A DNA stretch of 64,000 nt from assembly GCF_022760995.1 (NCBI RefSeq), contig NZ_JAKWJO010000003.1, positions 62,001 through 126,000 of the forward strand, read 5' to 3'. The notes under the pieces were generated by a model. It made no database searches, was not told where the DNA came from, and saw only the letters and a list, made by a program, of their open reading frames with translations. Numbering within the stretch: the stretch's first letter is position 1; each line of letters starts with the position of its first letter. Shown here piece by piece: positions 25,317 to 34,812 of the stretch. The stretch comes from Dyella sedimenti (lineage in GTDB: Bacteria; Pseudomonadota; Gammaproteobacteria; Xanthomonadales; Rhodanobacteraceae). The position numbers and the translations under genes are program-made.

Positions 25317-26720
25317 ATGACGGATGTCGCGGTGATCGGCGGTGGTGCGGCGGGCGCGGCGGCCTTTGGCGAACTGCTGGCCTGCTACGACGCGGGCACG
25401 GTCCACTGGATCGTCGGCCAGCACATGCCGGGGCGGGGCGTGGCCTACGCCACCAGCGACGACCGGCACCTGCTCAATGTGCGCGCCTCGGCCATGGGCG
25501 TGTTCCAGGAGCATGGCGACGACTTCATCCGGCATGCCTCGCGGCAGCTGGGACAGGTGAAGGGCACGGATTTCCTGCCGCGTCGCCTGTTCGGCGATTT
25601 CATCCAGGCGCAGGTGGGCGCGCGCATCGATGCGGCGCGACGCGCCGGGCGCAGCTTCCGCATCCATCCCGGCAGCGCGCGCGAGATTGCGCCGCGCGGC
25701 GAGGCCGGCTACGCGGTGCGCGTGGGCGCCGACCGCTGGCTGGAGGTGGCGCACGTGGTGCTGGCGATAGGCGCACTGTCGCAGCGGCCGTTGCGCACGG
25801 TATCGACCACCGCCCTGGACAGCGGTGCCTACGAGCTCGATCCCTGGCGACTGGATCGCCACCCGAAGGCGCCGCGCCGCGTGCTGGTGATCGGCACCGG
25901 GCTGACCGCGGTCGATACGCTGCTCTCGGCGGCCGTGCAGTGGCCGCATGCGGAACTGGTGGCGGTATCGCGCCATGGCCTGTGGCCGTTCACGCACGCC
26001 GCGCTGCCGCTGTCGCCGTATGCGCGGCAGGCAGCGCTCAACCAGGCCCTGTTGGCCTGCGATGGCGCGTTGCCGATGCTGCGGCAGGTGCGCCGGGCCA
26101 TCGCGGAAATGGAAGATACCGATTGGCGCAGCGTCATCGACGGCATGCGCCCGGTCAACGCCTTGCTGTGGCAGGGCATGAGCCATGCGCGGCGGCGCCA
26201 GTTCCTGCGGCATGCGCGCTGGGTCTGGGAGGCCTCGCGTCATCGCATGGCGCCGGCCACGGGCGAGGCGATCCTGCAACTGGAGGAAGAAGGCCGCCTG
26301 CAGGTGCATGCCGCCCGCGTGCTCGATGTGGATGGCACGGCGCCGCTGCAGGTGACCCTGCGCGAGCGCGCCACTCAACTGGTCAGCACGCTGGAGGCGG
26401 ACCTGGTGATCCAGGCGACCGGCCTGGACACCGCGGTGGCGTACTGCGCCCACGACCTGCTGTCGCAGTTGCTGCGCGATGGACTGGCGGTGGCCGATCC
26501 CTTGCACCTGGGCGTGCTGGCCAAGCCGGACGGCCGGTTGCTGGATGCGGATGGTCGCGTGCAGCCGGGCTTGCATGCGATCGGCTCGCTGCTGCGCGGC
26601 AACCTGTGGGAATGCACGGCGATGCCGGAAATCCGAGCGGCGGCCCATCGCCTGGCGGTCCGCCTGGCGAGCGCCGACACGGCCGTCGCCACCCTCGACA
26701 GCGCGGGCGAAGTACCCTGA
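25317..26720 (+). CDS. FAD/NAD(P)-binding oxidoreductase of unknown substrate
   Basis: The 467-residue protein has a dinucleotide-binding motif at the N-terminus (VAVIGGGAAGAAAFGELLA) and a second one mid-protein (VLVIGTGLTAVDTLLSA). The VAYATSDDRHLLNVRASAMG and VIQATGLD segments fit the FAD_NAD-binding family that includes HpyO-like hydroxylases and uncharacterised oxidoreductases. No membrane helix or signal is seen. AGAGGAG before the ATG at 25317 supports the start. It stands alone between his and the sulfate genes, so context does not suggest a substrate. Confidence 0.85.
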   Translation: MTDVAVIGGGAAGAAAFGELLACYDAGTVHWIVGQHMPGRGVAYATSDDRHLLNVRASAMGVFQEHGDDFIRHASRQLGQVKGTDFLPRRLFGDFIQAQVGARIDAARRAGRSFRIHPGSAREIAPRGEAGYAVRVGADRWLEVAHVVLAIGALSQRPLRTVSTTALDSGAYELDPWRLDRHPKAPRRVLVIGTGLTAVDTLLSAAVQWPHAELVAVSRHGLWPFTHAALPLSPYARQAALNQALLACDGALPMLRQVRRAIAEMEDTDWRSVIDGMRPVNALLWQGMSHARRRQFLRHARWVWEASRHRMAPATGEAILQLEEEGRLQVHAARVLDVDGTAPLQVTLRERATQLVSTLEADLVIQATGLDTAVAYCAHDLLSQLLRDGLAVADPLHLGVLAKPDGRLLDADGRVQPGLHAIGSLLRGNLWECTAMPEIRAAAHRLAVRLASADTAVATLDSAGEVP

Positions 26721-26904
26721 GAGCCCATCTTTGCGATCTTGTCGCGGACCGCGTGCAGACCGCGAACAGGCTCCGAGGAATGCCGTGGCGCGCCGCACGC
26801 TGATATCGCGCATGGCCGGATCATGAAGTTATGACATATTGCGATTTCGTACCGACACGCCGGTCTGGCTAAGCTGGCCACCGGCCCAGCATACGGGAGA
26901 CGCC

Positions 26905-27906
26905 ATGAAAACGTTCTTTCCGGCCCTGGTCGCCGCCGCTGGCCTGCTGCTGGCCGGCGTGGCGCCGGCCAAGGACATCACCCTGCTCAACGTTTCCTAC
27001 GATCCCACGCGCGAGCTCTATCGCCAGGTGAACGGCGCCTTCGCCGCGCAATGGAAGGCGCAGCACGGCGACAGCGTCACCATCCAGATGTCGCATGGCG
27101 GCTCCGGCAAGCAGGCGCGCTCGGTGGTCGATGGCCTGTCGGCGGACGTGGTGACCCTGGCACTGGCCTACGACATCGATGCCATCGCCGACCACGGGCT
27201 GCTGGCCAAGGACTGGCAGAAGCGCCTGCCCAGCAACGCCTCGCCCTACACCTCGACCATCGTGTTCCTGGTGCGCAAGGGCAATCCAAAGGACATCAAG
27301 GACTGGCCCGACCTCGTGCGTCCCGGCATCCAGGTGGTGACGCCCAATCCCAAGTCGTCCGGCGGCGCCCGCTGGAATTTCCTGGCGGCCTGGGGCTACG
27401 CGCTCAAGCAGCCGGGCGGCAATGACGACAAGGCCAGGGCCTTCGTGCGCGAGCTGTACGGGCACGTGCCGGTGCTCGACACCGGCGCGCGCGGCGCCAC
27501 CAACACTTTCGTCCAGCGCGGTATCGGCGACGTGCTGATCGCCTGGGAGAACGAGGCCCTGCTGGCGCGGCAGGAGCTGGGCAAGGACAAGTTCGAGATC
27601 GTGGTGCCTTCGCTCACCATCCTGGCCGAGCCGCCGGTGGCGGTGGTGGACGCCAACGCGGACAAGCATGGCACGCGCGCCGTGGCCGAGGCCTACCTGC
27701 AGTTCCTGTATTCGCCGCAGGGCCAGGAGATCGCCGCGAAGAATTACTACCGCCCGCGTTCGCCCGAGGTGGCCGCGCGCTATGCCGGCCAGTTCCCGGC
27801 AACGCACACCTTCACCATCGACGAGGTGTTCGGCGACTGGCGCCAGGTGCAGGCGAAGTTCTTCAACGACGGTGCCATCTTCGATCAACTGGGCGCGGGG
27901 AACTGA
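26905..27906 (+). CDS. Sulfate ABC transporter substrate-binding protein
   Basis: The 333-residue periplasmic protein has a Sec signal peptide ([20 protein letters not shown]). Binding-protein motifs are [57 protein letters not shown] and [13 protein letters not shown], which match Sbp/CysP. It captures sulfate, or thiosulfate, for the permease encoded just downstream. The ATG at 26905 starts the signal peptide and follows CGGGAGA. It is the first gene of a four-gene operon; the 184-bp upstream gap holds no site I can name. Confidence 0.94.
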   Translation: MKTFFPALVAAAGLLLAGVAPAKDITLLNVSYDPTRELYRQVNGAFAAQWKAQHGDSVTIQMSHGGSGKQARSVVDGLSADVVTLALAYDIDAIADHGLLAKDWQKRLPSNASPYTSTIVFLVRKGNPKDIKDWPDLVRPGIQVVTPNPKSSGGARWNFLAAWGYALKQPGGNDDKARAFVRELYGHVPVLDTGARGATNTFVQRGIGDVLIAWENEALLARQELGKDKFEIVVPSLTILAEPPVAVVDANADKHGTRAVAEAYLQFLYSPQGQEIAAKNYYRPRSPEVAARYAGQFPATHTFTIDEVFGDWRQVQAKFFNDGAIFDQLGAGN

Positions 27907-27911
27907 AGCGC

Positions 27912-28736
27912 ATGCGGCGGCGCGTGTTGCCGGGCTTCGGCATCAGCCTGGGGTATGCGTTGGCCTACCTGGGGCTGATCGTGCTGTTGCCGCTGGCCGC
28001 GCTGGCCTGGAAGGCGTCGGGCATCGGCGTCAGGGAACTGCTGCATCTGCTGTCCACGCCGCGCACGCTGGCCGCGCTGCGGCTCAGCCTGGGCGGGGCC
28101 TTGCTGGCGGCGCTGGTCAACGTGGCGGCTGGCCTGCTGGTGGGCTGGGTGTTGGTGCGCTACCGCTTCCCAGGGCGGCGCCTGTTCGATGCGCTGGTGG
28201 ATCTTCCGTTCGCCCTGCCGACCGCGGTGGCCGGCATCGCGCTCACCACGCTGTACGCGCCCAATGGCTGGCTGGGCGGCTGGCTGGCGCCGATGGGCAT
28301 CCAGGTAGCCTACACGCCACTCGGCGCGTTCGTGGCGATGGTGTTCGTGGGCTTTCCCTTCGTGGTACGCACCCTGCAGCCGGTGCTGGCGTCGCTGGAG
28401 CGCGACGTGGAGGAGGCCGCCGAAAGCCTGGGCGCGCGGCGCTGGCAGACCTTCTTCCGGGTGATCCTGCCGATGCTGGCGCCGCCCCTGCTCACCGGCT
28501 TCGCGCTGGCGTTGGCGCGCGCGGTGGGCGAGTACGGCTCGGTGATCTTCATCGCCGGCAACATTCCCATGCGCTCGGAGATCGTGCCGCTGCTGATCGT
28601 GCAGAAGCTGGAACAGTTCGACTATGCCGGTGCCGCGGCGCTGGGCGTGGTCATGCTGCTGCTGTCGTTCGCGCTGCTGGTGGCGGTGGCCCTGCTGCAG
28701 CGCTGGAGCCGCCGCTGGGCGGAGCACGCGGCATGA
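27912..28736 (+). CDS. cysT: Sulfate ABC transporter permease CysT
   Basis: The 274-residue inner-membrane protein has about six helices. It contains the EAA-type loop that contacts the ATPase ([20 protein letters not shown]). [20 protein letters not shown] and [16 protein letters not shown] are typical of CysT (also called CysU). It forms the transmembrane channel with CysW. It starts 5 bp after the binding-protein stop and overlaps cysW by 4 nt. Confidence 0.95.
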   Translation: MRRRVLPGFGISLGYALAYLGLIVLLPLAALAWKASGIGVRELLHLLSTPRTLAALRLSLGGALLAALVNVAAGLLVGWVLVRYRFPGRRLFDALVDLPFALPTAVAGIALTTLYAPNGWLGGWLAPMGIQVAYTPLGAFVAMVFVGFPFVVRTLQPVLASLERDVEEAAESLGARRWQTFFRVILPMLAPPLLTGFALALARAVGEYGSVIFIAGNIPMRSEIVPLLIVQKLEQFDYAGAAALGVVMLLLSFALLVAVALLQRWSRRWAEHAA

Positions 28737-29593
28737 GCGGGCGCCATCCCTCGCGTCCGTGGGGTTGGCCGCGCCGCCTGGTGCACCTGGGCCTGATCCT
28801 GGCGGCCCTGGTGTTCCTGATGCTGTTCCTGGTGCTGCCGCTGGCCACGGTGTTCGTGGAGGCGTTCCGCCAGGGCGTGTCGCCCTATGTCGCCTCGATC
28901 CAACAGCCGGAGGCGCTCTCGGCGATCCGGCTCACCTTGCTGGTGGCGGTGATCGCGGTGCCGCTGAACGTGGTGTTCGGCGTCGCCGCGGCCTGGGCCA
29001 TGGCGCGCTTCGACTTTCCCGGCAAGGCCTTGCTGGGAGCGTTCATCGACCTGCCGTTCTCGGTGTCGCCGGTGATCTCGGGCCTGGTGTACGTGCTGCT
29101 GTTCGGCGCGCAGGGCTGGTTCGGGCCATGGCTGGATGCGCATGGCGTGAAGATCATCTTCGCGGTGCCGGGGCTGGTGCTGGCCACCATCTTCATCACC
29201 TTGCCGTTCGTCGCGCGCGAGCTGATACCGCTGATGCAGTCGCAGGGCAGCGAGGAGGAGGAGGCCGCGCGCGTGCTGGGCGCCAGTGGCTGGCAGATGT
29301 TTTTCCGGGTGACCTTGCCGAACATCCGCTGGGGCCTGCTGTACGGCGTGCTGCTGTGCAATGCGCGGGCGATGGGCGAGTTCGGCGCGGTCTCGGTGGT
29401 CTCGGGCCATATCCGGGGGCTCACCACCACCATGCCGCTGGAAGTGGAAATGCGCTACAACGAATACGACTACGTGGGAGCCTTCGCGGTCGCCTCGTTG
29501 CTGGCCCTGTTGGCGTTGCTTACCCTGGGCATCAAGACCCTGCTGGAATGGCGCTATGGCGACGAGCTGGCGCATGCGCCGGGTGGACACTGA
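28733..29593 (+). CDS. cysW: Sulfate ABC transporter permease CysW
   Basis: The 286-residue membrane protein is the partner of CysT. It shows [20 protein letters not shown], the ATPase-contact loop [20 protein letters not shown] and [20 protein letters not shown], as in other CysW proteins. I chose the ATG at 28733 (overlap with cysT) because the open frame further upstream runs through cysT out of phase. The cysA start is 12 bp downstream. Confidence 0.95.
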   Translation: MSGRHPSRPWGWPRRLVHLGLILAALVFLMLFLVLPLATVFVEAFRQGVSPYVASIQQPEALSAIRLTLLVAVIAVPLNVVFGVAAAWAMARFDFPGKALLGAFIDLPFSVSPVISGLVYVLLFGAQGWFGPWLDAHGVKIIFAVPGLVLATIFITLPFVARELIPLMQSQGSEEEEAARVLGASGWQMFFRVTLPNIRWGLLYGVLLCNARAMGEFGAVSVVSGHIRGLTTTMPLEVEMRYNEYDYVGAFAVASLLALLALLTLGIKTLLEWRYGDELAHAPGGH

Positions 29594-29605
29594 ACGAGGA
29601 CGCGC

Positions 29606-30730
29606 ATGACGCTCGAGTTGTCCCATCTCGACCGACGCTTCGCGGGATTTCGCGCGCTGGACGACGTCAGCCTGTCCATCGCGCCCGGCGAGTTCCTGGC
29701 GTTGCTCGGACCTTCCGGCTCGGGCAAGACCACCTTGCTGCGCATCCTCGCCGGGCTGGACTATCCCGATGGCGGCGGCGTGCGCATGGGCGGCGAGGAT
29801 TTCCTGGCCACGCCCGCGCGCGAGCGGCGCATCGGCATGGTGTTCCAGCACTATGCGCTGTTCCGGCATCTCACGGTGACGGAGAACGTCGCGTTCGGTC
29901 TGCGCGTGCGGCCATGGCGCTCGCGCCCGTCGCGCGCCGAGATCCGCGAACGGGTCGAGCGCCTGCTGCGCCGCGTGCAACTGGAGGGCCTGGGCGGCCG
30001 CTATCCGACGCAGCTGTCGGGTGGCCAGCGCCAGCGCGTGGCGTTGGCCCGCGCCCTGGCGGTGGAGCCGGACCTGCTACTGCTGGACGAGCCGTTCGGC
30101 GCGCTCGACGCTCAGGTGCGCGTGACCCTGCGTCGCTGGCTGCGCGAGCTGCACGAGGAACTGGAGCTCACCACCGTCTTCGTCACCCACGACCAGGAAG
30201 AAGCGCTGGAACTGGCCGATCGCATCGCTGTGATGAACAACGGCCGCATCGAGCAGGTTGGCACGCCGGAAGTCATCTATCAGCAGCCGGCGACCCCCTT
30301 CGTGTGCGAGTTCATCGGCAAGGTCAACCGCTTTCGCGTCCGGCGCCATGGGGCGGGATTCGGCGTGGGCGGATGGATGCCCGAGGACGATCCCTGGCAG
30401 CGCGACGTCACCGAGGCGGTCGCCTATGTGCGGCCGGAACAGCTGTGGCTGGCAGTGCCTCCCTCACAGCCGGCCTGGGAGGCACGGCTGCGGCATATCT
30501 ATCTCGCGGGCAGCGTCGCGCACCTGGAATTGCACGTCGCCTCGCTGGACCAGCCGCTGGAAGCGGACGTGGCCAGCGAGGACCTGTCGCGACTGGGTCT
30601 GCAGCCCGGCATGGCGCTGCGCGTGGCGCCGCGCAGCGCCGTGCTGTTTCCGCTCGATGGCAACAGTGTCCCGCGCAGCGAGGAGCGCTGGCTCTGGCAC
30701 GCCCCGAGCCCGGTGCCGGCCAGGGTCTAG
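29606..30730 (+). CDS. cysA: Sulfate ABC transporter ATP-binding protein CysA
   Basis: The 374-residue ATPase drives sulfate uptake. Walker A is [13 protein letters not shown], the ABC signature is [16 protein letters not shown], Walker B is [16 protein letters not shown] and the switch His is in [18 protein letters not shown]-like regulatory domain follows residue 235. It closes the sbp-cysT-cysW-cysA operon. Its TAG overlaps the stop of the converging C13 peptidase gene by 4 nt, so the two transcripts run into each other. Confidence 0.96.
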   Translation: MTLELSHLDRRFAGFRALDDVSLSIAPGEFLALLGPSGSGKTTLLRILAGLDYPDGGGVRMGGEDFLATPARERRIGMVFQHYALFRHLTVTENVAFGLRVRPWRSRPSRAEIRERVERLLRRVQLEGLGGRYPTQLSGGQRQRVALARALAVEPDLLLLDEPFGALDAQVRVTLRRWLRELHEELELTTVFVTHDQEEALELADRIAVMNNGRIEQVGTPEVIYQQPATPFVCEFIGKVNRFRVRRHGAGFGVGGWMPEDDPWQRDVTEAVAYVRPEQLWLAVPPSQPAWEARLRHIYLAGSVAHLELHVASLDQPLEADVASEDLSRLGLQPGMALRVAPRSAVLFPLDGNSVPRSEERWLWHAPSPVPARV

Positions 30731-31737
30731 TGTGCGCTGCCGGTATGTTCCGGTGGCGCCGGCTTGAACGCCAGTGCCGGGCCCGGCACCACGGATCGGC
30801 GCCACAGCGCAAGCTGACCGGCGATCCCGCTGCCCACGTCCATCTGCGGCTCGGACGGCGTCAGCCGGTCCTTCGCTTCCCATTGCGCGATCTCGCCCGA
30901 GGCCTGGCGGAAGGCTTCCATGAAATCCGGCGTGCGGTTCAGGGCATCGACCAGCCAGGCCTTGCCGAAGTAGGTGACATCCGAATCGCTGCCACAGCCG
31001 AAGGAGCTGCGGTCGGCGCGCGCAGCCGTAATCACCAGGGTGCCCGCGCCGCGCAGGGGCGGCACGAAGCCGCCGGAATAGCAGGCGTTCACCACCACCA
31101 CCTTCCACTTGAACGGGTGCTTGCCGAGGATGTCGGCCAGGTCGTCCGCGCCGATCTGGTCGAGCGGCAGCGGATCCATGTCCACCAGCAGGGTGTGGTC
31201 CTCGTCGCCGTGCGTGGTGAGGTAGAGCAGCAGGATGTCCTCGTCCAGCTTCATCGTGCCGGCAAGGCCGTCCAGGGTTTCCTCGAGGTTGCTCCAGGTC
31301 GCCAGTGGGCGCTGCTCCAGCGAGGCGGGATTGTTCTCCAGCACCATCACGTGGGTGCTGTTGCCGAAGCGCTGCGGGAACAGCTTGGCAGCGTATTCGG
31401 CCTCGTTGCGAAACACGTCCTCGCCGCCGTCGCCGCCGAAGGCCACCACATAGAGATTGGGGCGGCCGGGCACGCGCGCGCCCAGCCCGGACAGCGCCTT
31501 GCGCACCATGCCGCGCTGCGAATAGATCACCTGTTCCGGCGAGGGGGCCTGCTGGGGCCAGTTGTCGTCCGTGGCGGTGTCCTCGTCGGTGCCTGGCGTG
31601 CTGGTGGCCGGCGTCGCCGTGCTGGCGGCGTGGGCGGGAACGGTGGTCTCGCCGCCGGCCGGCGCATGGTGCGACAGGCCCAGCATGAGCAATACGCCGG
31701 CCGCGAAGGCGAGCAGGGCGGTCAATGCGGTGCGCAT
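30727..31737 (-). CDS. Caspase-like C13 family peptidase
   Basis: The 336-residue protein starts with a hydrophobic segment ([20 protein letters not shown]) that acts as a signal peptide or membrane anchor. A Thr/Ala/Pro-rich linker follows to about residue 68. The conserved domain holds the clan-CD dyad: His176 in [10 protein letters not shown] and Cys219 in [11 protein letters not shown]. This fits peptidase family C13 (legumain/GPI8-like), usually Asn/Asp-specific, acting in the periplasm. The ATG lies 19 bp after mtnC on the same strand, so it may be the last gene of the methionine-salvage operon. A functional link to that pathway is not known. Confidence 0.85.
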   Translation of the reverse strand: MRTALTALLAFAAGVLLMLGLSHHAPAGGETTVPAHAASTATPATSTPGTDEDTATDDNWPQQAPSPEQVIYSQRGMVRKALSGLGARVPGRPNLYVVAFGGDGGEDVFRNEAEYAAKLFPQRFGNSTHVMVLENNPASLEQRPLATWSNLEETLDGLAGTMKLDEDILLLYLTTHGDEDHTLLVDMDPLPLDQIGADDLADILGKHPFKWKVVVVNACYSGGFVPPLRGAGTLVITAARADRSSFGCGSDSDVTYFGKAWLVDALNRTPDFMEAFRQASGEIAQWEAKDRLTPSEPQMDVGSGIAGQLALWRRSVVPGPALAFKPAPPEHTGSAH

Positions 31738-31756
31738 GGCGGAGAACTCGCGTGGG

Positions 31757-32443
31757 TCAGAGGACGATGTCGTCGAACTGGCGGTAGGCCGGGTGACGCG
31801 GCGCATCCGGGATCGCCAGCGGCGCGCGCAGCAGCCAGCCAGTGCGCAGGCCGGCGGCCCTGGCGGCATCCAGTTCCTCGACGACGTCGGAAAGGAACAG
31901 GATATGCGCCGGCTGCTCGCCGATCGCGGCGGCGATCTTCTCGTAGGATGCCTGCTCGCGCTTGGGGCCCGTCTCGGTGTCGAAATAGCCGGCGAACAAT
32001 GGCGACAGGTCGCCGGCCTCGCTGTAGCGGAAGAACAGCTTCTGCGCGGGCACCGAGCCGGAGGAATACACGTACAGGTGCAGGCCCTCGCCGCGCCAGG
32101 CATGCAGCCGGGCGGAGACTTCCGGGTACAGGTGTGCCCGGTAGTCTCCGTTCTCGTAGCCTTCCCGCCAGATCATGCCCTGCAGCGCCTTGAGCGCGGT
32201 GGACTTGCGATCCTCGTCGATCCAGCGCAGCAGCAGCTCGATCACTTCCTGCCGGGAAGCCTCGATGAGACCGTCCTCCCGGGCCGCCTCGTGCAGCCAG
32301 TGCCGCACCTCGGGCGTGTCGCCGTGGGTTTCGACGAAGGCGGGCAGGCGCTCGCGCGCATAGGGAAACAGCACGTCCTTGACGAAGCTGATCGAGCTGG
32401 TGGTGCCCTCGATGTCGGTGACGATGGCGCGGATGACGGTCAT
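31757..32443 (-). CDS. mtnC: Enolase-phosphatase E1
   Basis: The 228-residue HAD phosphatase carries out enolisation and dephosphorylation of diketo-methylthiopentyl phosphate in methionine salvage. It starts VIRAIVTDIEGTTSSISFVK with the DxE nucleophile motif. It has the cap (ALKALQGMIWREGYENG), LYVYSSGSVPAQKLFF and LFLSDVVEELDAARAAGLRT. It follows mtnD after a 145-bp gap that is largely filled by a perfect hairpin repeat, so transcription past the hairpin is uncertain. Confidence 0.96.
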   Translation of the reverse strand: MTVIRAIVTDIEGTTSSISFVKDVLFPYARERLPAFVETHGDTPEVRHWLHEAAREDGLIEASRQEVIELLLRWIDEDRKSTALKALQGMIWREGYENGDYRAHLYPEVSARLHAWRGEGLHLYVYSSGSVPAQKLFFRYSEAGDLSPLFAGYFDTETGPKREQASYEKIAAAIGEQPAHILFLSDVVEELDAARAAGLRTGWLLRAPLAIPDAPRHPAYRQFDDIVL

Positions 32444-32506
32444 GCGGGAAGCCAGTCTGCGGGGACGACAAGCTTACCCGGGGCGGGGACGCCGAGCGAG
32501 AGCCGT

Positions 32507-32580
32507 TGTGGGAGCGCACCCTGTGCGCGACTGGCGGACGCCTGTGTCAACGCCAGTCGCGCACAGGGTGCGCTCCCACA
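32507..32580. repeat. REP-like element, perfect 30-bp inverted pair
   Basis: Two copies of the repeat (core GGGAGCGCACCCTGTGCGC) face each other at 32507-32536 and 32551-32580. They form a perfect 30-bp stem with a 14-nt loop. It lies 8 bp past the mtnD stop and 63 bp before mtnC. In RNA it would be a very stable hairpin, perhaps protecting upstream mtnB-mtnD message or lowering mtnC expression. Confidence 0.9.
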
Positions 32581-32588
32581 TACGATCG

Positions 32589-33155
32589 TCAGGCCGCCTT
32601 GACGGACGTGTGGGGCTGCATCCGCGGAAAGCGCTCGGCAATATCCTCGCCGGTGAAGTTGGCCACCCAGCCTTCCTTGTTGGTGAACAGGCGGATCGCC
32701 ACGAAGTAGGGCGACTCGCTCATGTCGAACCAGTGGCGGGTGCCGTCGGGCACACCGATCAGGTCGCCCTGCTCGCACAGCACGTCATAGACCTTCTCGC
32801 CCAGGTGCAGGGTGAACTGGCCCGCGCCGGCCACGAAGAAACGCACCTCGTCTTCGCTGTGGGTATGCTCGTTGAGGAACTTCTGGCGCAGCGCCGCGCG
32901 GTCCGGATGGTCCGGCTTGAGGCTGATCACGTCGACCGCCTGGTAGCCTTCCTCGGCCATCAGGCGGTCGATGTCGGCGCGATAGGCGGCGATCACTTCC
33001 TCCTGGCTGGCGCCCGGGGCGATCGGCTGGCTGGCTTCCCAGCGCTCGAAGCGCACGCCCGCCTTGGCTAGCTCGCGGACGACCTCCGCGTGGTCGGTGT
33101 AGACGGCCAGCGGCTGCTGCGGCTGGTTTTCGTTGAAGATGCGCAAGCGGCTCAT
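32589..33155 (-). CDS. mtnD: Acireductone dioxygenase
   Basis: The 188-residue cupin enzyme oxidises acireductone to the keto acid precursor of methionine. The metal ligands lie in [18 protein letters not shown] (HxH and Glu) and in [11 protein letters not shown] (second-motif His). It starts [19 protein letters not shown] like gammaproteobacterial MtnD. Its start overlaps the mtnB stop by 4 nt, and a perfect hairpin repeat follows its stop. Confidence 0.96.
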   Translation of the reverse strand: MSRLRIFNENQPQQPLAVYTDHAEVVRELAKAGVRFERWEASQPIAPGASQEEVIAAYRADIDRLMAEEGYQAVDVISLKPDHPDRAALRQKFLNEHTHSEDEVRFFVAGAGQFTLHLGEKVYDVLCEQGDLIGVPDGTRHWFDMSESPYFVAIRLFTNKEGWVANFTGEDIAERFPRMQPHTSVKAA

Positions 33156-33799
33156 GCGGATAACCTCCTTAGATCGAGTTCGCAGCCGAGCAGGAATTCC
33201 AGCGCCTCCAGGTGGCGGCGCGTTTCGGCCATGTCGCGGCCCCAGGTGTAGATGCCGTGACCGTTGATGAGATAGGCGTGCAGCGGCCTGCCCGAGTCGA
33301 GCCAGGCATCGACCTGGGCGACCAGCTCGGGCATGTGCTGCGTATTGGGGAACACCGGGATGGCCAGTTCCGCGTCATGGGTGGTCTGGCCGGCGATTGC
33401 CTTCTGCAATTCCCAGCCCTCGAGCTTCACCACGCCATCGCGTGCGAACAGCCGCGAGGCCACGCTCTGGGTGCGCGAGTGCGTGTGCAGCACCACGTTC
33501 ATCTCGGGGAGGCGGCGATAGATCTGCGTGTGCAGGTCGGTTTCCGCGCTGGGCCGCGCGGCGGTGCCCACCGCCTTGCCGTGCATGTCGATCACCATGA
33601 TGTCCTCGCGCCCCAGCCTGCCCTTGTCGCGGCCGGAAATGGTGATGGCCGCGTGGTCGGCGTCCAGGCGCATCGAGAAGTTGCTGCTGGTGGCGGGCGT
33701 CCAGCCGGCGGCGGCCAGCTCGCGCGCGGCGTCGGCGATGGCATCGGCGCGCTGCGCGAACAGCTCGGCGGAAATGGCGGAGGGCAGAACCTGGGTCAT
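33152..33799 (-). CDS. mtnB: Methylthioribulose-1-phosphate dehydratase
   Basis: The 215-residue class II aldolase-like enzyme dehydrates methylthioribulose 1-phosphate. It shows [20 protein letters not shown] at the start. Metal-binding motifs are [17 protein letters not shown] and the later [19 protein letters not shown]. It is the first gene of mtnB-mtnD-mtnC. The earlier pathway steps (mtnA, phosphorylase/kinase) are not in this window. A 10-bp palindrome and a -10-like TATAGT lie just upstream. Confidence 0.96.
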   Translation of the reverse strand: MTQVLPSAISAELFAQRADAIADAARELAAAGWTPATSSNFSMRLDADHAAITISGRDKGRLGREDIMVIDMHGKAVGTAARPSAETDLHTQIYRRLPEMNVVLHTHSRTQSVASRLFARDGVVKLEGWELQKAIAGQTTHDAELAIPVFPNTQHMPELVAQVDAWLDSGRPLHAYLINGHGIYTWGRDMAETRRHLEALEFLLGCELDLRRLSA

Positions 33800-33805
33800 G
33801 GTGTA

Positions 33806-33832
33806 TGGACGTCCAAATGAGCGCGCACTATA
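33806..33832 (-). promoter_or_regulatory. Possible promoter and operator of mtnB
   Basis: On the minus strand TATAGT (33832-33827) matches a -10 element at five of six positions. It is followed by TGGACGTCCA (33815-33806), a perfect 10-bp palindrome ending 6 bp before the mtnB ATG. A clear -35 is not seen. A palindrome here could bind a methionine or SAM regulator. This is inferred from position only. Confidence 0.35.
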
Positions 33833-33964
33833 TCACGCCGCCTGCATCGCCATGCCGAAAATGCGATTCGTTCTCACGACTTATTCACGAGACGAGTAGC
33901 ATGTCGGCTGATCCGCCACGGGCGTGGCGGGCTATGGATGTCGATACAGACGGAGGTTGCACCA

Positions 33965-34297
33965 ATGTCGCATGAAAAAGATATCGAATCGCGTCGTCGC
34001 TTTCTCAAGGCCGCCGCCGGAACGGCGGCCGCCGCTGTCGTGATCGGAGGATTGCCGCGCGTTGCGCGCGCCGCCGACCTGCCACATCTCGCCGAATCCG
34101 ATCCCACGGCGAAGGCCCTCGGCTACGTCGAGGACGCCAGCAAGACGACCGATGCGAAGCACAAGGCGGGCGACACGTGCGCGAACTGCCAGTTCTACTC
34201 CGGTGGCCCGACCGGCTACGGTCCCTGTCAGCTGTTCCCCGGCAAGGCGGTCAGCGCGAAGGGCTGGTGCGTCTCGCACGCGGTCAAGAAAGCCTGA
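33965..34297 (+). CDS. High-potential iron-sulfur protein (HiPIP)
   Basis: The 110-residue precursor carries a Tat signal (ESRRRFLKAAAGTAAAAVVI), so it is exported folded. The mature part has four cysteines, C72, C75, C88 and C102 (CANCQF, GPCQLFPGK, GWCVSH), which bind one [4Fe-4S] cluster in the HiPIP pattern. HiPIPs carry electrons in the periplasm, often to oxidases or photosynthetic reaction centres. The ATG at 33965 follows GGAGG at good spacing; the ATG at 33938 lies before that ribosome site and is rejected. A CCGCCACG/CGTGGCGG palindrome sits in its leader at 33913-33930. Confidence 0.93.
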   Translation: MSHEKDIESRRRFLKAAAGTAAAAVVIGGLPRVARAADLPHLAESDPTAKALGYVEDASKTTDAKHKAGDTCANCQFYSGGPTGYGPCQLFPGKAVSAKGWCVSHAVKKA

Positions 34298-34320
34298 GCT
34301 TTCCATCCATGCGCTGTCCC

Positions 34321-34351
34321 GAAGGCCGGCCCCGATGCCGGCCTTCTTTTT
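34321..34351 (+). terminator. Rho-independent terminator of the HiPIP gene
   Basis: GAAGGCCGGC and GCCGGCCTTC form a perfect 10-bp stem with loop CCCGAT, followed by a short T-run. It starts 23 bp after the HiPIP stop, which suggests a single-gene transcript. Confidence 0.9.
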
Positions 34352-34589
34352 GGCCGATACCTACGATGCGGCATGCGCCGACACGCGATCGCGCCATGCA
34401 TCGACGCACATCGCGCACGCGGACGACACGCGCGATGGCGGCCTGCGGACTTCGTGCGAAAGGGAAGGCTCGAACCGAGGAACTCGGTGAGCGAAAGGTG
34501 CTGCCCAGACGCGTCAGGCCGAGGAGCTGACCCGCCTGACGCGCCGGGCGGCAATCCGGGGCCCACTGCCAAGTGATCAACCCACGGAG

Positions 34590-34720
34590 CACGAATAATA
34601 CTCCTGGCGGGCTGTTTTGGGGCTGGGCGGCCTCAAAAATTTCTCGAAAAACTCTCGTTAAAATATTTAAAAACAATGAGTTAAGAGAAAATTCAAGACT
34701 TGCCCTCATGAATGTGGGAC
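34590..34720. other. AT-rich island between converging genes
   Basis: Part of this stretch (about 34635-34700) is strikingly AT-rich (TTAAAATATTTAAAAACAAT) within an otherwise GC-rich window. It lies between the 3' ends of the HiPIP gene and a permease gene, so it is not an obvious promoter of a known gene. No ORF with a good start is present. The rest of the 515-bp gap holds one terminator and one hairpin, listed separately. Confidence 0.5.
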
Positions 34721-34768
34721 AAGGATGGCACATTCACGCGCGGAAGGAGAGGATGGCTTCCGGGAGCG

Positions 34769-34797
34769 TTCGCCGAACTTCGGACAAGTTCGGCGAA
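34769..34797 (-). terminator. Hairpin downstream of the first permease gene
   Basis: TTCGCCGAACTT and AAGTTCGGCGAA form a perfect 12-bp stem with a 5-nt loop, 15 bp past the permease stop on the minus strand. There is no T-run, so it is a weak or Rho-assisted terminator. Confidence 0.5.
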
Positions 34798-34812
34798 ATT
34801 CTTCCGGGCCGT

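Noticed and set aside
28624..32193. A long plus-strand frame of about 1190 codons across cysW, cysA and the C13 peptidase
   Set aside because: It runs out of phase through genes with clear domains and has no recognisable motif. It is a GC-driven shadow frame.
32507..32580. CRISPR-like repeat array
   Set aside because: There are only two facing copies with no regular spacers and no cas genes. The inverted pairing fits REP-like elements.
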